Positions 1-12,187 are shown, counted from the stretch's first letter. The stretch: DNA of 64,000 nt from Trichuris trichiura (GCA_037903355.1 JBAJFE010000059.1:62001-126000), one strand, 5' to 3'. A program made the numbers and translations. The notes: a model not told the origin generated them from the letters alone.

Positions 1-1468
1 ACGGGACATATTCCTGCTTGCCGTCCGCAAACACTACCCAAGCCCATGATTTCTCGTCTTCGCCTTTAACCAAATCAACCACTTGGGTTACTTCCTTTCT
101 ACCGTATGCCTTGGTACCAGAGCCTACAATTCGAAATCAACAAATGTACAACAAGCGTAATTAATCATTCGCAATTCACGTTACCTCCATAACCTACGAA
201 CTCGCCGCCATTGTAACCATACGAACTTGAGCGACCATACCGACCTGGTCAAATGAAAACTGAAAACTTAAATCGATTGTATTCGATTCTACAAACCTCG
301 ACCTCTCCCGCCACGCCTTCCACGTCGACGTCGGGTAATTCCGCTTCTCATACCTGGAGAAAGCAAACGCGTTGTACATATGCGCTTGAGATAAGATGTA
401 TAATAAAGCAGGTAATACAAATGAATGAGGAAAGAATTTTTATACTGCGTTCTATGTTTACCATCCGCCAAGCTGAAAAGGTAAAAGTGCTAAAGGGAAC
501 GTTCGACAAACGTCAAGCTTATCTTAAGGAAAAAAGTCAAATAGAAAAAGAATAAAGTAAAAAATAGAAGTGTCGGCAAACTTACAATAGTCTTCGTCAT
601 CAGACATGTTCCGACTTTTGTAGGACAATCGAGGATAACGACCTACAGACAAAGCTTAATAAAAAGCTAGCAATAGTTGAAGCAGGCAAGGATAAAAGTC
701 ACCTCGACCGCGTCTTCCGCGACTACGTCCGCGAGCCCGACTACGGCGACGCGAACCTGAGTCCCAACGATCACCTGTAGGTACGCATATGAAAACATTC
801 GGAGAATTCGGCAAGCTAAGACAAGGATTACCTTCCCAACCATTGTCAAAGTCGTCAGCCTCGCTCTCTTCTTGCTCGTCCACGTATTCCTCTTCATCCG
901 AGTTCTTTTTCTTAGTTTCCTGGTCGACCTTTTCTAAAAATGTAAGACCACAAATAATTAAAATACAAAAGATAAGATCGTGCGTACCCGGGAGAGACGA
1001 GGAAGAAACGTCACCATAACTCTTGGGAAAAACGCTAATGCGTTCGAACTTTGGCGTAGCCTTCGGAGGTCTTCCTAGCATTGGCAAACAATGAAAGGGA
1101 TTTACGCTTAACCAAAAATGCTAAAAAATACCTCTACGACGCGGAAGCACGTCGGACGAGCGGTGCAGGTCGGCGCAATGTTGAGAAAGACGTTCAAACT
1201 CGTCGATCAGCTGCTCGCAGCCGATCAGATTAACTTCCGGCTCCCAAGTGGCCTCGTCCATCGTGTAATTCTTCCATTTTACCAAATACTCTAAGCCGGT
1301 AAGTCCACTTTCATTTTTGTACAAACGTTTGGCCATCACGGCTTCCACTTCAAATTCAACCAGCTGTTCTCCAGGACCTGTACGTTGTGCACTCGGTGGC
1401 GGCACAGAGGGAGGAGGCGGAGGAGGAGTAGGAGCGGTGGGCTCCTCTTGTTTGGGCGCTTCTTCCAT
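1..1468 (-). CDS. Chromodomain protein, HP1/CBX-like, with Arg/Gly-rich hinge (3' end beyond window)
   Basis: Probably a nuclear chromatin protein that reads methylated histone H3. Exons on the minus strand are 1468-1132, 1074-988, 933-832, 774-703, 642-586, 353-297, 244-185 and 123 to beyond base 1. Residues about 38-92 form a chromodomain (VKWKNY, then TWEPEVNL) with likely cage aromatics F39, W65 and Y68. A Pro-rich N-terminus precedes it. The following exons encode an acidic block (SDEEEYVDEQEESEADD) and then RRR/RG-rich segments. The last visible exon (TKAYGRKEVTQVVDLVKG onward) could start a divergent chromoshadow domain. ATG 1468 lies 8 nt after a good 3' splice site (TTTTGTTTTAG), so a leader exon or trans-splicing is likely. 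All seven introns seen are phase 1. A chromodomain protein outside the HP1 family remains possible. Confidence 0.8.
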
Positions 1469-1642
1469 CCGAGTTGCTAAAACAAAAAGACAACTCGATT
1501 TAAAGTCATTCAACACGGAAAACGTGACGAAATAACCGCTAATGCGCCCGCTCAACAACCCGAAAACAAGATACAACCATGCCAAAAGGTCCTGTCGATT
1601 ATCAGCTGGGATAAATTTAAAATGCAAGCAGAAACAAAGCAA

Positions 1643-4223
1643 TAATTTATAAGAATGGAAACGGAACAGCCCTAGAAAAGCTGCAACTAAGCAATTCTTC
1701 GAGCCAACAATGGGAATTACTGTAGCTGATTATCATGTTTCCATTACAGTGTGTACAATAACAAAAGTTAGTGTACTTCGTCCGATTAGCGAAGTTCTTA
1801 ATGCAGAAAAAATGTATTATCTGAGCGAAATTAAAAGCACAATGCTAGCTTATACGACCATTTTCTTTTGTTGAAAAAACAATAAAAAAGCTTATGACAG
1901 AAAGTGAACACGTTAAATGCAGATGCTTACTCCCCACAGTTGTACGGCATACGAAACAGCAAGAAGCATTAAATGTCTTGTTCGAGCGGCAAGTTTTCTC
2001 CCGCAGTCGTAGCAGCAATGCGAACTTTATTTTGCGGTATATCACTCTCTTTAAAGGAGAATTCGATTTCAACAAGCTAAGTCAAAAGCAGGGATAAAGT
2101 TGCTAAAAAAATTAAATGGGAAAATTTAAACTGATGATGCCAATTTTGTTGACGGTAAGAAGCTCGAGCAGAATAGGAATTTAAAAATCGCTATTTAATC
2201 TGAATTATTTCGAACTAAAATCGCTTATTGTAGACAAATGTTTTGCGCTGTTGCTACGGCAGCGAATAGGAATATTCTATAATTATTAGAAAGACTTTTA
2301 TTTTTTCGAACTGCTTCAACCGTTCGAGTTAAATTATTTCAACATGCGCACAGGCGCAACGAGATTACTAAATCGGAAAATTTCGATGTGTAGGCAAGCG
2401 CGGACACTGAACGCGAAGGAATGCTTTCAACTTTCAACCAAGAATTTGTAAAAGTCAAATATGGACGTCGAAAATACCTAAGACGCCAATCACCATTGCT
2501 GTTGCGCCAGCAAGTACGCCATACGCTGCAGTTGCAGATTTTGTTTTTTGCTTAAATTCCAGCACTGCCTTTCTAAATGGTACGGTATGTTAACCGAATT
2601 TTACTGAAGAGAGGACGCAATGTTTTTCCTTTTTTGGCAACAAATAGCTGTTCGGAGAACAACTGCCGAATCCTGAGCTTTCAGGACGTCTTGTGGCCCC
2701 AACGTTGGTAGAGAAAAGATTGACAGGAAATCAAAGTAACGTCAAAATATCCTTCGGGCCGAGCGCTTACTACGAATAGCTTCTGTAATATAATCCAGTT
2801 TACGTAATCCTTTGTCCCCTAATTCCTTAGGTAAAAAAGGTACAATGTGGAAGAGCACAGACACCGAAATCTAGGAATGGTCAGTCTCAAAAGCTCTGTC
2901 ACTACAACAAAAGTTTAAATCAGCAATGGATTTCTTCTCCATAACAAATTTTGAACACTGACGCAGCCGTCATGAAAAGCTATACTTTCAAAGTAAAGAA
3001 CTTTCCATAACTCGATGTTGCTTCACAAGTGGCTTCTGTTTGCCACATAGATTTCCACCCGCCCAACAGATACAACAACAATCCTTCATTCCAGGCAAAA
3101 CAGTGTAACGTATGAAAGTACAACGTAAAACGATGCTGTTTCGGCGTTAATGTTTGGTAGAAAGTTTTATTCGCTTTAGAGGAACGCAGTTGGCTGAAGA
3201 GCGTGCTCCTATTGGTATTAGTATTAGTATTATTAATAATAATAATAATGTTATTATTTTTATTATTTTGGATACTGGCTGCTTAGAAAGGGATAGGAAA
3301 ACTTTCGTAGCAAAAAAACGCAGCGTTACCTAGCTGGAATAGATTTATTGTTTTCGCCACAGACATTATCGTCATTACATTGGTTACACAGAGAATAACA
3401 CGTTTGTTCCCAAAGCTACGTTATCCGTTTAATTCGTTAAAATTATTCTAGCAGAGCAGTACCGATTCTTTTTACATAATGACTACTTATTACAATTTTC
3501 TGTTTGGGCAGAAAAAGTGCGGCGGTTTGTCCGCTCTTCAAAAATCTTGATACACGCAGTGCCGTATTATTACGTATTGGAAAGGTGTACTTTTCGCATT
3601 GAAGTGATTCTTGATAGCTTTGACTTATGGTTGCCTTGTTTTGCAACGCTAGTGAAGTCGACGCAGCGAAAACTGCTTATCTTCAATAAATTGCTTAGCT
3701 ATCTTCTCCGACGTCGTTTCGTTGTCAGTTTTTCAGGAAGGAGCATGAAAGATCGACGAATCAATGCTGACGTCGAATAAAGTCGATTTCGAGATGCACT
3801 CGAACTTTCGTTTCCTCGACCTCGCTTGCTTAACTGGACAGCAGCATAACGCAACCGTGAAATCCAAATCTTGTTGCATCTTCGTTTTGGCGCAATGGTA
3901 AAATCCATATGCTGACGAGGGAGCAGTTGTTTGTAAGCAGAATTAAATTGCACGTATAATTTAAGTCATACGAAAAACATTGTCCAGAACGTCAACCTTC
4001 CGTGGAAACTACTTAATAGTTCAATTTTTCGGAGTTACAACGAAGAACGAACATTATGTTGTTCAGTTTAAGGCACAGCGTTTACCCAATGGCACAGGTG
4101 CTTCAGTGGCAGCTCTTCTGTTCACTGCGCCAATGTTATTTATTCTTCGAAACTGGTAGTTGCTAAATACTAGTAAGTTTTTTCGTTTCCGACCCCCGCT
4201 GACGTTTAGTACGTCTTGTAGGT
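1643..4223. other. Intergenic spacer between divergent genes
   Basis: About 2.6 kb between the chromodomain gene (minus) and MPPE1 (plus), so it should hold both promoters. I see no convincing coding exon. A short ATT/AAT-rich tract lies near 3212-3270. Small open frames lack splice or homology support. Confidence 0.5.
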
Positions 4224-4233
4224 ATGAAGCGGG

Positions 4234-7200
4234 ATGCATTCGGTGTTGCGACGTTTCAGTACAATTTTTGTCGCCTCCGGTCGGTGGTTATTGTTGACGG
4301 TGGCCGTCCTTTTTTTTAACGAATACTTGATCTACTACGTTGTTATTCGACAGTGCTCCTGGCCCGAAGCGCCAAATGAAGGCAGCAAGTTGAATTCACT
4401 TATACTTGCCGATCCCCATTTGTTGGGAGTTTGGCGTGGTCATTGGTTTGACAAATTGCGCAGGTTGGCAACACGAGCGTTTTCAATCTCTAGTTACGCT
4501 TCGTGTTTCGCCTATTTTGCTTCTTGCAATCCTCATGTTTCAGCTAGACTTATTTGGTTTGCGATGACGCGTACCACTTCCGTTTTAGTCAATTATCGGT
4601 ACGCGCATTATTTCATCGCATAGTATGTATGGAAGGATGTTGGGATAGCGAAATTTTGTTCTTCTTTCGAAAGACAGGATGTCTTTTAACAGGCTTGAAT
4701 AGTTTCATAGTAGATCTTCAGATTCGCGGGTTTGGCCTGTTGGATGTATCTGTAAGTAAACTTCAAAATGCCCTACCAACGGATGGATGAGCAAATTGTA
4801 AGAGAAAATACTGAACAATTTGTATACCGTACGTTTCGGAACTGCTCGTGTTCCGTCGTCAGCAGTGTTGGGGAGAAGGTGTTTATTCGGTAAGGGGTTT
4901 ATATAGCGCAGTGTTTCTCAACGTGGGCCCTGGGGGGCCCCTGGGAGAGTTTAGGGGAGCCCTGGTGGGCCCTGACAAGGCCTAGGGGAGCCCTGGGGCA
5001 AAAAAGGTTGAGAAACTATGAAGCGCATAGGTACAATGGGTGTTTGATCAGTTGGGTAGGGCGCAGCATTGGAATTTATTAATCGGCGCAGCCCATACTT
5101 CACTAACCGCCACACCATTGCCGCGATTGACAGTGGAGTTGCTCTGAATGTAGAGAACCTCCTTGATACGCCTAAGATGTAATAAGTTTTCGTGGCATAT
5201 GATCTTCGGGTGCGGGTCGAGTGTGCACCGAGATGGGTGCTCAACGATCACTGAGGCACTTATCGCGTTCTCCATGGCTTTTCGAGGGTCCGTTGTTGGT
5301 GGACGCCCCTGGCCGGTGGCCTGTACCCCATTGAGTCTTCGTTCGGCGTTCTTGTATGTCAACACATTCTTCATGTGTTGGCCGAATCTCTTAAGTAAAG
5401 TGTTGCCCGTTTCTCCTATGTAGGAGGCGTTGCAACCACACTTTATTTGGTAAATGACACCGGGTCTGCTGTCAAAAGGAACGTTGATCTTGTCATTTCT
5501 CACAATCGAACGAAGATTACATGAACTTTTAAATCTCATGTTGAAATTTAAGGAGCGCCCCAGTCTCCTGATCCGTTCACTTAAACCACTGTAGTAAGGA
5601 AGGAGCAGCACCGGGCGTTGTTGGTTATCAGGCGGGGACGGTGATGAAGGTTTATTTTGTTGGCACTGTTTAATAATGGAATTCTTGAAAACTGGGTGTT
5701 TTGTAACGGGTTGAATTTTCATGGTTGTAAGGTCTTCTACGGCTTTTCCCGTTTTTTCGTTGTGCTGTTATCTGTAATTAAACTAAAACAACTGCTCTAC
5801 CAACGGATGGATGAGCCGTTATTAAGAAAAGTACAGATATCAATACACTCAACTTTTTAATGTTCAAAGCTTTCGGAACGCTCTAGTTCCGTCGTCAGTG
5901 AGGTGGTGGACGATTTCTCACAATCGAACGAAGATTACATGAACTTTTAAATCTCACGTTGAAATTTAAGGAGCGCCCCAGTCTCCTGATCCGTTCACTT
6001 AAACCACTGTAGTAGGGACGGAGCAGCACCGGGCGTTGTTGGTTATCAGGTGGGGACGGTGATGAAGGTTTATTTTGTTGGCACTGTTTAATAATGGAAT
6101 TCTCTGTAAGTAAGCATTATGTTAGCTGTTAAGCTGTTATTTTTTATTTCAGACTGCACATTATGGAATTCTCTGTAAGTATAAGTAATGGCTCACTGAC
6201 TTACAGTAAGTAATCCTCCACCACCTCACTGACGACGGAACTAGAGCGTTCCGAAAGCTTTGAACATTAAAAAAATTGAGTGCGTTGATATCTGTACATT
6301 TTCTTAACAACGGCCCATCCATCCGTTGGTAGAGCAGTTGTTTTAGTTTAATTACAGATAACAGCACAACGAAAAACGGGAAAAGCCGTAGAAGACCTTA
6401 CAACCATGAATAATGGAATTGATGAATTTACTGGGGTATTCGTTACTGCATAGTGTGTTATAAATGTGTCTTAATTCTGTATTTAAATATTCGGGGTCAC
6501 AAACTTTTAGGGCCCTGTCAACCATCCCTTCAACTATACCTCTTTTAACTGAAATAGGGTGATGAGAAGAAAAGTTTAGGTGCCGGTCCGAGTGGGCGGG
6601 TTTCCTATATATCATTTTGTTCTTCTGTGCTAACTGAAATTTTCAATTCGTCCTAATTTTCGTAATATTGTATTGTGATTGCTAAAAGTAGGCATTTTAT
6701 ACGCTATTCAATAAAACAGAGATAGTCCCTTAAGTGATGTGCAAGAACAACTTTTTTCGAATCCTCTGTTATAACCTACTACTAGATGGTTTCTAAATCT
6801 TATTGAGCAACAACTAAAAGTTCAACGCTGGTCTAATACGCTGCAACTTTGTTGTCCGCACGTTTTTTGCGAATGTTTCATTAATAGTCGCCGATCGTGT
6901 GGAACGTATAATCTTCATTTCAGGGAATGGCAGATGGGTGTCGCTTTTGAAACTGCATTAAAGTTGCACAATCCCGAAGTAGTATTTGTGCTCGGTATGC
7001 AATTTTCTACCAGTTACCCAAAGTAGACTTTGCGTGTTTTTCGAATTCGTATTTAAAACAAAATTCATAAATTCTTTTACGTTACAGGCGATGCTGTTTG
7101 TTTATCGAAATTTACGGAGCTCTCGCGATACTCCTCAGCCCATTTTGCTTATGTGCGAAAAGTATTCGTACACGCTGAGAATGGGCTCAGGAGGATTCCG

Positions 7201-9417
7201 AATGTGTCGTTAATATTGATAAGCAAAAATTATGAAAATCCCTTCTGTTGCTAGCAAATATCCTATTTTTAAAAATAAATTGACTCACAGTTTGCTTTTA
7301 GGCGACCTATTCGACGAGGGAATGTGGTCAGACAAAGCATTGTTTGATCGATATGCTGCTAGGTTCATGCAAATTTTCCCTTCAAACGGGGTACCTATTT
7401 TTGCGGTCGTTGGCAATCACGACACCGGTTTTCATTACAAGTAGTCTTAACAGAGGTCGTTAATTAAAATTAACCTTATCGCATTTGAGTTTAGTCTCCA
7501 TCCAGTTCGGCTCAAATGGTTCTCGGAAACTTTTGGCATGGATTCCGTACATCTGCAAGTTTTGAAAGGTCTTCCTTTCGTTTTGGTCAACAGCATGGCT
7601 ATGGAAAATGACGGATGCACGCTGTGTAATTATGCAATTTACAAGCTACTCAACGTCAATCGTACCTTGCAGTGCGTCAAGGTGCGAACTAGCATTAGGT
7701 GGAATTATTATTTTTAGTTCTTGCCTTTCAGGAACGGAGACGCAGTGAGTCGTGTGGCGTTTCCAATTTTACCGCGTATGTTCAGCCTATATTGCTGCAA
7801 GTATGTTGGCATTCCGTGTTCACCTAACGCGAGGTTAGACGGGTCACCTTAGCACTTTCCTTTGTACCGAAAATCAGACGCGCTTTGCCAAGAGTCGGAC
7901 GCAGCACCGTATTACCAAAAGCATAGAAAAATGCGCCAGTCTTGGGAATGCCTTTCGAAAGCTTCATCCTCACTGGTAATGCTTTTGTTGCTTGTACGTA
8001 GAGTTGTAGCAACAGATTAACTCATTCAGCTACTCGACCAGCTGCAGCCCCGAGCCGTGTTCTCAGGCCATACTCATCACGGTTGCATAACTATGCATGA
8101 TTCATCTCGGATTCCTGAGTGGTCCGTCAGTTCTTTTTCATGGAGAAATACAAATAACCCGTCTGTTTTGTTGGTAAGTTCACATATGGAAATGTTTTCG
8201 TCTAAGGCTTGAGCATTATGCAAGAGCTTAACTATTCCGCTGACAGTCCGCCTTGCAGCTGCAAGAAAGATTTCAGCTAGTTTTCTTCATTCAGGGTAGC
8301 TTTTCCATAATTTCTTGAAGCACCCAAATAAGGTCGGCTTCCAGGGTCGCGTAAGTTTATTGTTTAGCGTAAGAAGGACAGCAACAGGGCTTCACAAATT
8401 GTGTACCACCCTTGTCGCGACGAAACAGTTTGTATCTACATTTAGTACAGCAATCCCAGAAATATCAATGGGTTTACAATCCGTCGGTCGAAAACATGTA
8501 GTTCTTACCTAATATGCAAATTAATGGGCTGTTTTAAAAACTGTAGGAATGTTCAGTTCGACATCACCCTCTCTGCCTATGGTATTCCGAAGCGCTTTAA
8601 AGAAAACGCATCACGACTTGTTATTTTTTATTTCGGACTTCCTCACCAGCTGTTGCAATTATTTCTTAATCGAAATACAGTCGTGGCACTCTACACTTTC
8701 TGCTACATTTTTCGACTTGTTTTTTGTGGGCTTGTCAATTCAATTAATTCTTAGGTTTCGTGCTAAACGACTATTTGATGACAAGAAATTCGTAAATATA
8801 TTGTAAGGAAAGAGCTGAGGGAATGGCAATCCAGCAGGCGTATAATTTGCTCATAGTTGCAACAGCTTTTTTCGCATTTTCGTTTTGTATCTTCAACTAA
8901 GGACTTACTTTCCGTAAGTAGTTTGTGCTCATGTGTTCTTATGGAGGCTAAGTTGGTTCTGGTGTTTGTTGAAACGAACAATGTCGTTTCCTTTTTTTTC
9001 GTATGTCGTACATTAGTACAAAGTTTAATCATTGGCACACAGTTAGTAGTTGCTCCTCATTTGTAGCATTGAAATTAAATCAACAAAGTGCCAGACATTA
9101 GCTTAGAATATCGAGGTAATTCCTTTACCTTCCAGCTATGTACGAGAACTTTTTAGGTTACCTTCACTCGAAGAGGAGTCTTTGTAGCAAAATGTTTGTT
9201 GCCCAGGGAATCGACTGTCATTGCGCTTTACGTCTTCACCCTTTTGTACTCATTTCTATCAATGAAACGGCATATTTTGCATTGGCTTGGTACAATGAAG
9301 ACTTACGCTACTCGAATATTCCTTTTGATCATTCGTATCGGTAAGGCTATTTTCTTCATAGCATATGTCAATATTGACAGAGAACTTTTTAGTTCTACGT
9401 ATACGTTAGCGTTGTAA
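4234..9417 (+). CDS. MPPE1: Metallophosphoesterase 1 (GPI-anchor remodelling, PGAP5 type)
   Basis: Predicted ER/Golgi membrane enzyme that removes a side-chain ethanolamine-phosphate from GPI anchors before export. Exons: 4234-4463, 6924-6994, 7302-7440, 7495-7681, 7732-7800, 7853-7975, 8030-8173, 9157-9417; all phases agree and give 407 aa, near the usual length. An N-terminal membrane segment (about residues 18-38) is followed by calcineurin-like metal motifs in order: LADPHLLG (D60, H62), [21 protein letters not shown] and FSGHTHHG. The family signature KCLLPRE precedes a C-terminal membrane segment ([16 protein letters not shown]). Intron 1 (about 2.46 kb) carries Penelope and hAT debris; most other introns are 50-70 nt, but intron 7 is nearly 1 kb. 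An out-of-frame ATG at 4224, 2 nt after a 3' splice site, overlaps the chosen start. Confidence 0.95.
4834..4862 (-). ncRNA. Hammerhead-ribozyme-like core (PLE terminal repeat)
   Basis: Minus strand reads CTGACGA, then CGGAAC, a 7-nt loop, TTCCG, then AAA. The stem pairs GGAAC with GTTCC. It lies downstream of the endonuclease, where PLE hammerheads are expected. The C after CTGACGA can pair with the G before AAA, so whether the catalytic G12 is free needs structural testing. Confidence 0.65.
4909..5020. mobile_element. hAT-like MITE
   Basis: A 112-bp GC-rich unit starts CAGTGTTTCTCAAC and ends GTTGAGAAACTATG, imperfect inverted ends typical of short hAT derivatives. The interior is made of GGGGAGCCCTGG-like motifs. 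Flanking 8-mers are not identical, so the target duplication has decayed. It has no coding capacity. Confidence 0.55.
5048..5722 (-). pseudogene. GIY-YIG endonuclease domain of a Penelope-like element (partial)
   Basis: A 224-aa open frame corresponding to the C-terminal part of a PLE polyprotein. It has the linker ([18 protein letters not shown]), the GIY-YIG core ([20 protein letters not shown], then [10 protein letters not shown]) and a downstream [21 protein letters not shown] block. The endonuclease nicks target DNA in Penelope retrotransposition. The upstream reverse transcriptase is absent, so this is a broken copy despite the intact frame. Confidence 0.85.
5871..5898 (-). ncRNA. Hammerhead-ribozyme-like core
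   Basis: Minus strand: CTGACGA, stem CGGAAC/GTTCCG around a TAGAGC loop, then AAAGC. It lies at the outer end of the upstream terminal repeat of the PLE fragment, antisense to MPPE1. Confidence 0.65.
6229..6256 (+). ncRNA. Hammerhead-ribozyme-like core, sense strand of an MPPE1 intron
   Basis: Plus strand: CTGACGA, CGGAAC, TAGAGC loop, GTTCCG, AAAGC. It is the inverted twin of the core at 5871-5898. It would be transcribed within MPPE1 pre-mRNA. Confidence 0.65.
6412..6615 (-). pseudogene. Penelope reverse transcriptase C-terminal (thumb) fragment
   Basis: The minus-strand frame contains [18 protein letters not shown] followed by [14 protein letters not shown], the conserved block just after the catalytic palm in PLE reverse transcriptases. 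It is cut off where the inverted terminal repeat begins near 6411. No palm domain is present. Confidence 0.75.
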
Positions 9418-9901
9418 CGAATCTCACCTTTGGGCTCGCAAGTCACTGTCCATACGTGGGCATCACCGAGCGACATTAGAGAAGAGACGATTTAGGTAAT
9501 ATTTGAGCTACCATGAATACGTGCGGGCATATTTCTCGTCTAGATGTAAACTTGACTATTTTATGCCTTTTTTGTCAGGGTAAATTTCTGCTTACCATTT
9601 AATATTTTTAGAATCATATGCGAAAATAAAGCGCATAATAATGTTTTTCAGTTATGCTTTGCTTCAAACGAATATGTGAGGAATATCACTTAAGTTTCTT
9701 TCATAACGGGAATGGAAAGAAAAGGCGCAATGGGCTCATCCATTTGCTGGTGGGGCATTTTGAAGTTTACTTACAGATATACCTAAACAGGCTTAAAGTC
9801 GTGAACCGAAGGGCAACTATGAAATGTGTTTATGTTAGTACATTGCACTCTTTCTTATACGAAATGTAGGTCCTGTTTAAAAATTTTAATTTCTCCGGAG
9901 C

Positions 9902-9929
9902 TTTTGGGTCAATCGTGACCCGTCTTCAG
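9902..9929 (-). ncRNA. Degenerate hammerhead-like core
   Basis: CTGAAGA, CGGGTC, ACGATT loop, GACCC, AAAAG on the minus strand. The G expected at position 12 is A, which should abolish catalysis. Confidence 0.5.
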
Positions 9930-9981
9930 CCGTCCTAAACTATAGATATCTATAGATAAAGATATCTATAATTTAAGACCG

Positions 9982-10009
9982 CTGAAGACGGGTCACGATT
10001 GACCCAAAA
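9982..10009 (+). ncRNA. Degenerate hammerhead-like core
   Basis: Plus-strand twin of the preceding core in the opposite arm of the same inverted repeat, with the same G-to-A change before AAA. Confidence 0.5.
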
Positions 10010-12187
10010 GCTCCGGAGAAGCTAAAATTTTTAAACGGGACCTACATTCCGTGTAAGAAAGAGTGCAGCATGAAAATCCACAGTTCGGTACCGAAACGTC
10101 GCATGTTAGTACATTAAGTCAAACTTTTTACAGTAACGTTTTTCTGAAAGACTGTCTTTGTTAACAAAAGTTTATTGCACGCTCCAATAATGTCATGCAG
10201 TTGCTGACGTCATCAGGAAATAATGTATGACGTCAGAATCGGTACAAGTGCTATGTAAGTGCGTCATTGAGTACAGAGCCTTTTGTATTGGGCAAGTAAG
10301 CTTTTTTCTATCTTCAGGCTGTTTCGCGTTTAATGCCTTATCGTAAAGTCGACGGTTTTTTTATCGGAGTCTTTCAATTCCATAGAAAAAACAGATTAAT
10401 ACCAGTACTTTCGTTAGAACCTTGTGTTCTGTCTTTTCTCCAATAAGGTAAGGCAAACCATTTATCTGGGGGCAAGGAAATTTTGAACACGCAGTTCCTT
10501 TATTGAGGACGATAGTATGCCACGTTGAATGTGGATTTTTTATTTCCACCGTAAGGTTCCACTTGGAGCAATAAGGAATTTTTCTCCAGAGCTTTCGAGT
10601 TTAGCCTGTAGCTGTTTTCGGCGGATAGGCAAAGAGAATAAGAGCAGGGAAAATGTGAAGCTTTCGGGAAACACTTGTTCCCGCTACCAGCATCAACGTA
10701 AAACCTCGTGGCTGGGCCAGGGCGTTCCAAATTATTAACATTATCCATTAGCCGTGGCTTCTTCCTGTCCGCTTAGTCGTTTGCGCATGAACGCTACAAA
10801 TATGCTTTGAAATAAAATATGGTAAAAGTTTGTCGACCACGTCTTTTGGACAGCCGTGTGCTTTCCTTGCAGGTAGATATCGTTTGTGGCAATTGTGGCT
10901 GGGCAGCACGCTGAACTGCCTCTGAACAACTCATATATCATATACCACTTTCAACGCTTTTCCTTTAACTTTACAGTGACATAGCTGTCCAGCAACCTAC
11001 ATCATGTGGCAGGTTTTTTGGGATTCGCACCTTGTTAGCATATGTTGTAAACTGAGAAATTGTGCATCCATTCCATCTTTCTTTTGAGCAGTCGGCAATT
11101 CTCAATGCGCGCGGAATTCATTGTTCCTTGTCTCTTTTCGATAGACCATTGAAACCGGTTCAGGTATAGGACGGCAGGGCGTTGCTTCCAGTTAGCGAAA
11201 ACCTGCCAATGCTTGATCACAATATCGTCTGTTGCGATCGTATGCGAGAAACCTGAACCAGCATTGGGGTTGCCAGAATCCGTATGTCTTTAATGAGCGC
11301 TATGAAATCAAGCAAGCTGCCAGCCGCCACGCTGCTATCTTCAGACTGCGAAATTATTCGCAGACTTCATATATTATTGAAAGTGCATCCAATTTGACAA
11401 AGGACCGTCTAAACTGCTCACCGCGTAGCGGAAAGTGAAAAATCTGATCTGTCCATCCAGTCGCTCGTCGGGAGCTGCACATTGATCACTAATGTTAAAC
11501 ACTTAACAACCGCACTGTTGATTTTAAAATATGCGAAGGTTCTTCGCCAACTGCGGGAAAGGAATTTAAACAAACTGTGTTCGCCTGTTTCTTGTTCAAT
11601 TGTTTTTTTTTGTTTTAAATTTGTTACTTAATTTCTTCCCTTAATGTTTACGACTGTATAAGTAACCATTAACATACCGCATTGATATCATACGTATAGA
11701 TCCAACACAAGATTTGTTCGTTCAATTCCCGAGACGATATTAAGAAAAGTATTAATTAGGAAATGAACCCGCTGCGCAGCTTGTCAGCACGATGGCTGTC
11801 ACTAAACATTCTCGAATATGCTCAATGTTTTCCAAACTTAAAAACCCAAAATAGAAAAAATCGTGGCTGAACTCTCGTTCAGCCATGTGATTTTATTATA
11901 ATTAATCTGTACAATTATGGTGTCGCGGAGTTTGTGAAAACACTTTTTATGCGTAAAATTTACCTTAAGCATATTCCAAAGAGCTTTGGGCTTTGAATGG
12001 TTGTTGTCTTACCGAACAGCCGCAACGGATAGCAAAACCGTTCGAAAATGTACCAAACCGTTAAAAGTCCACTCAAAATTGAGTAACGTTAATGGCTTAT
12101 CTTAACAGCAATTTTGCCCGACTAATTTACATTTGGTTTAATTTTTACCTTTTCTTTTTTCTTTCTTCGTAACAGGTTTCCTAATTT

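Larger units (their letters stand above)
4690..5722 (-). mobile_element. Penelope-like element fragment, 3' half
   Basis: Read on the minus strand: a GIY-YIG endonuclease frame (5722-5048), then an untranslated tail with a hammerhead-like core (4862-4834) and terminal-repeat sequence to about 4690. The reverse transcriptase is missing here. A small hAT-like MITE (4909-5020) is nested between the endonuclease and the hammerhead. The fragment lies antisense in MPPE1 intron 1. Confidence 0.8.
5718..6411. repeat. Inverted pair of PLE terminal repeats
   Basis: The segment 5718-5905 recurs in reverse orientation at about 6222-6411 (shared landmarks GGTTGTAAGGTCTTCTACGG and CTACCAACGGATGGATGAGC). 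Each copy ends in a hammerhead-like core. Between them, about 5912-6110 repeats 5500-5690 of the neighbouring element almost exactly. This indicates at least two insertion or rearrangement events inside MPPE1 intron 1. Confidence 0.75.
9838..10070. repeat. Long inverted repeat carrying two opposed hammerhead-like cores
   Basis: Arms of about 100 bp are near-perfect reverse complements (GCACTCTTTCTTA ends, then TCCGGAG, GACCCGTCTTCAG) around a short ATAGATATC-rich centre. The core at 9929-9902 is on the minus strand and that at 9982-10009 on the plus strand. In both the GAAA is changed to AAAA, so cleavage activity is doubtful. Confidence 0.75.
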
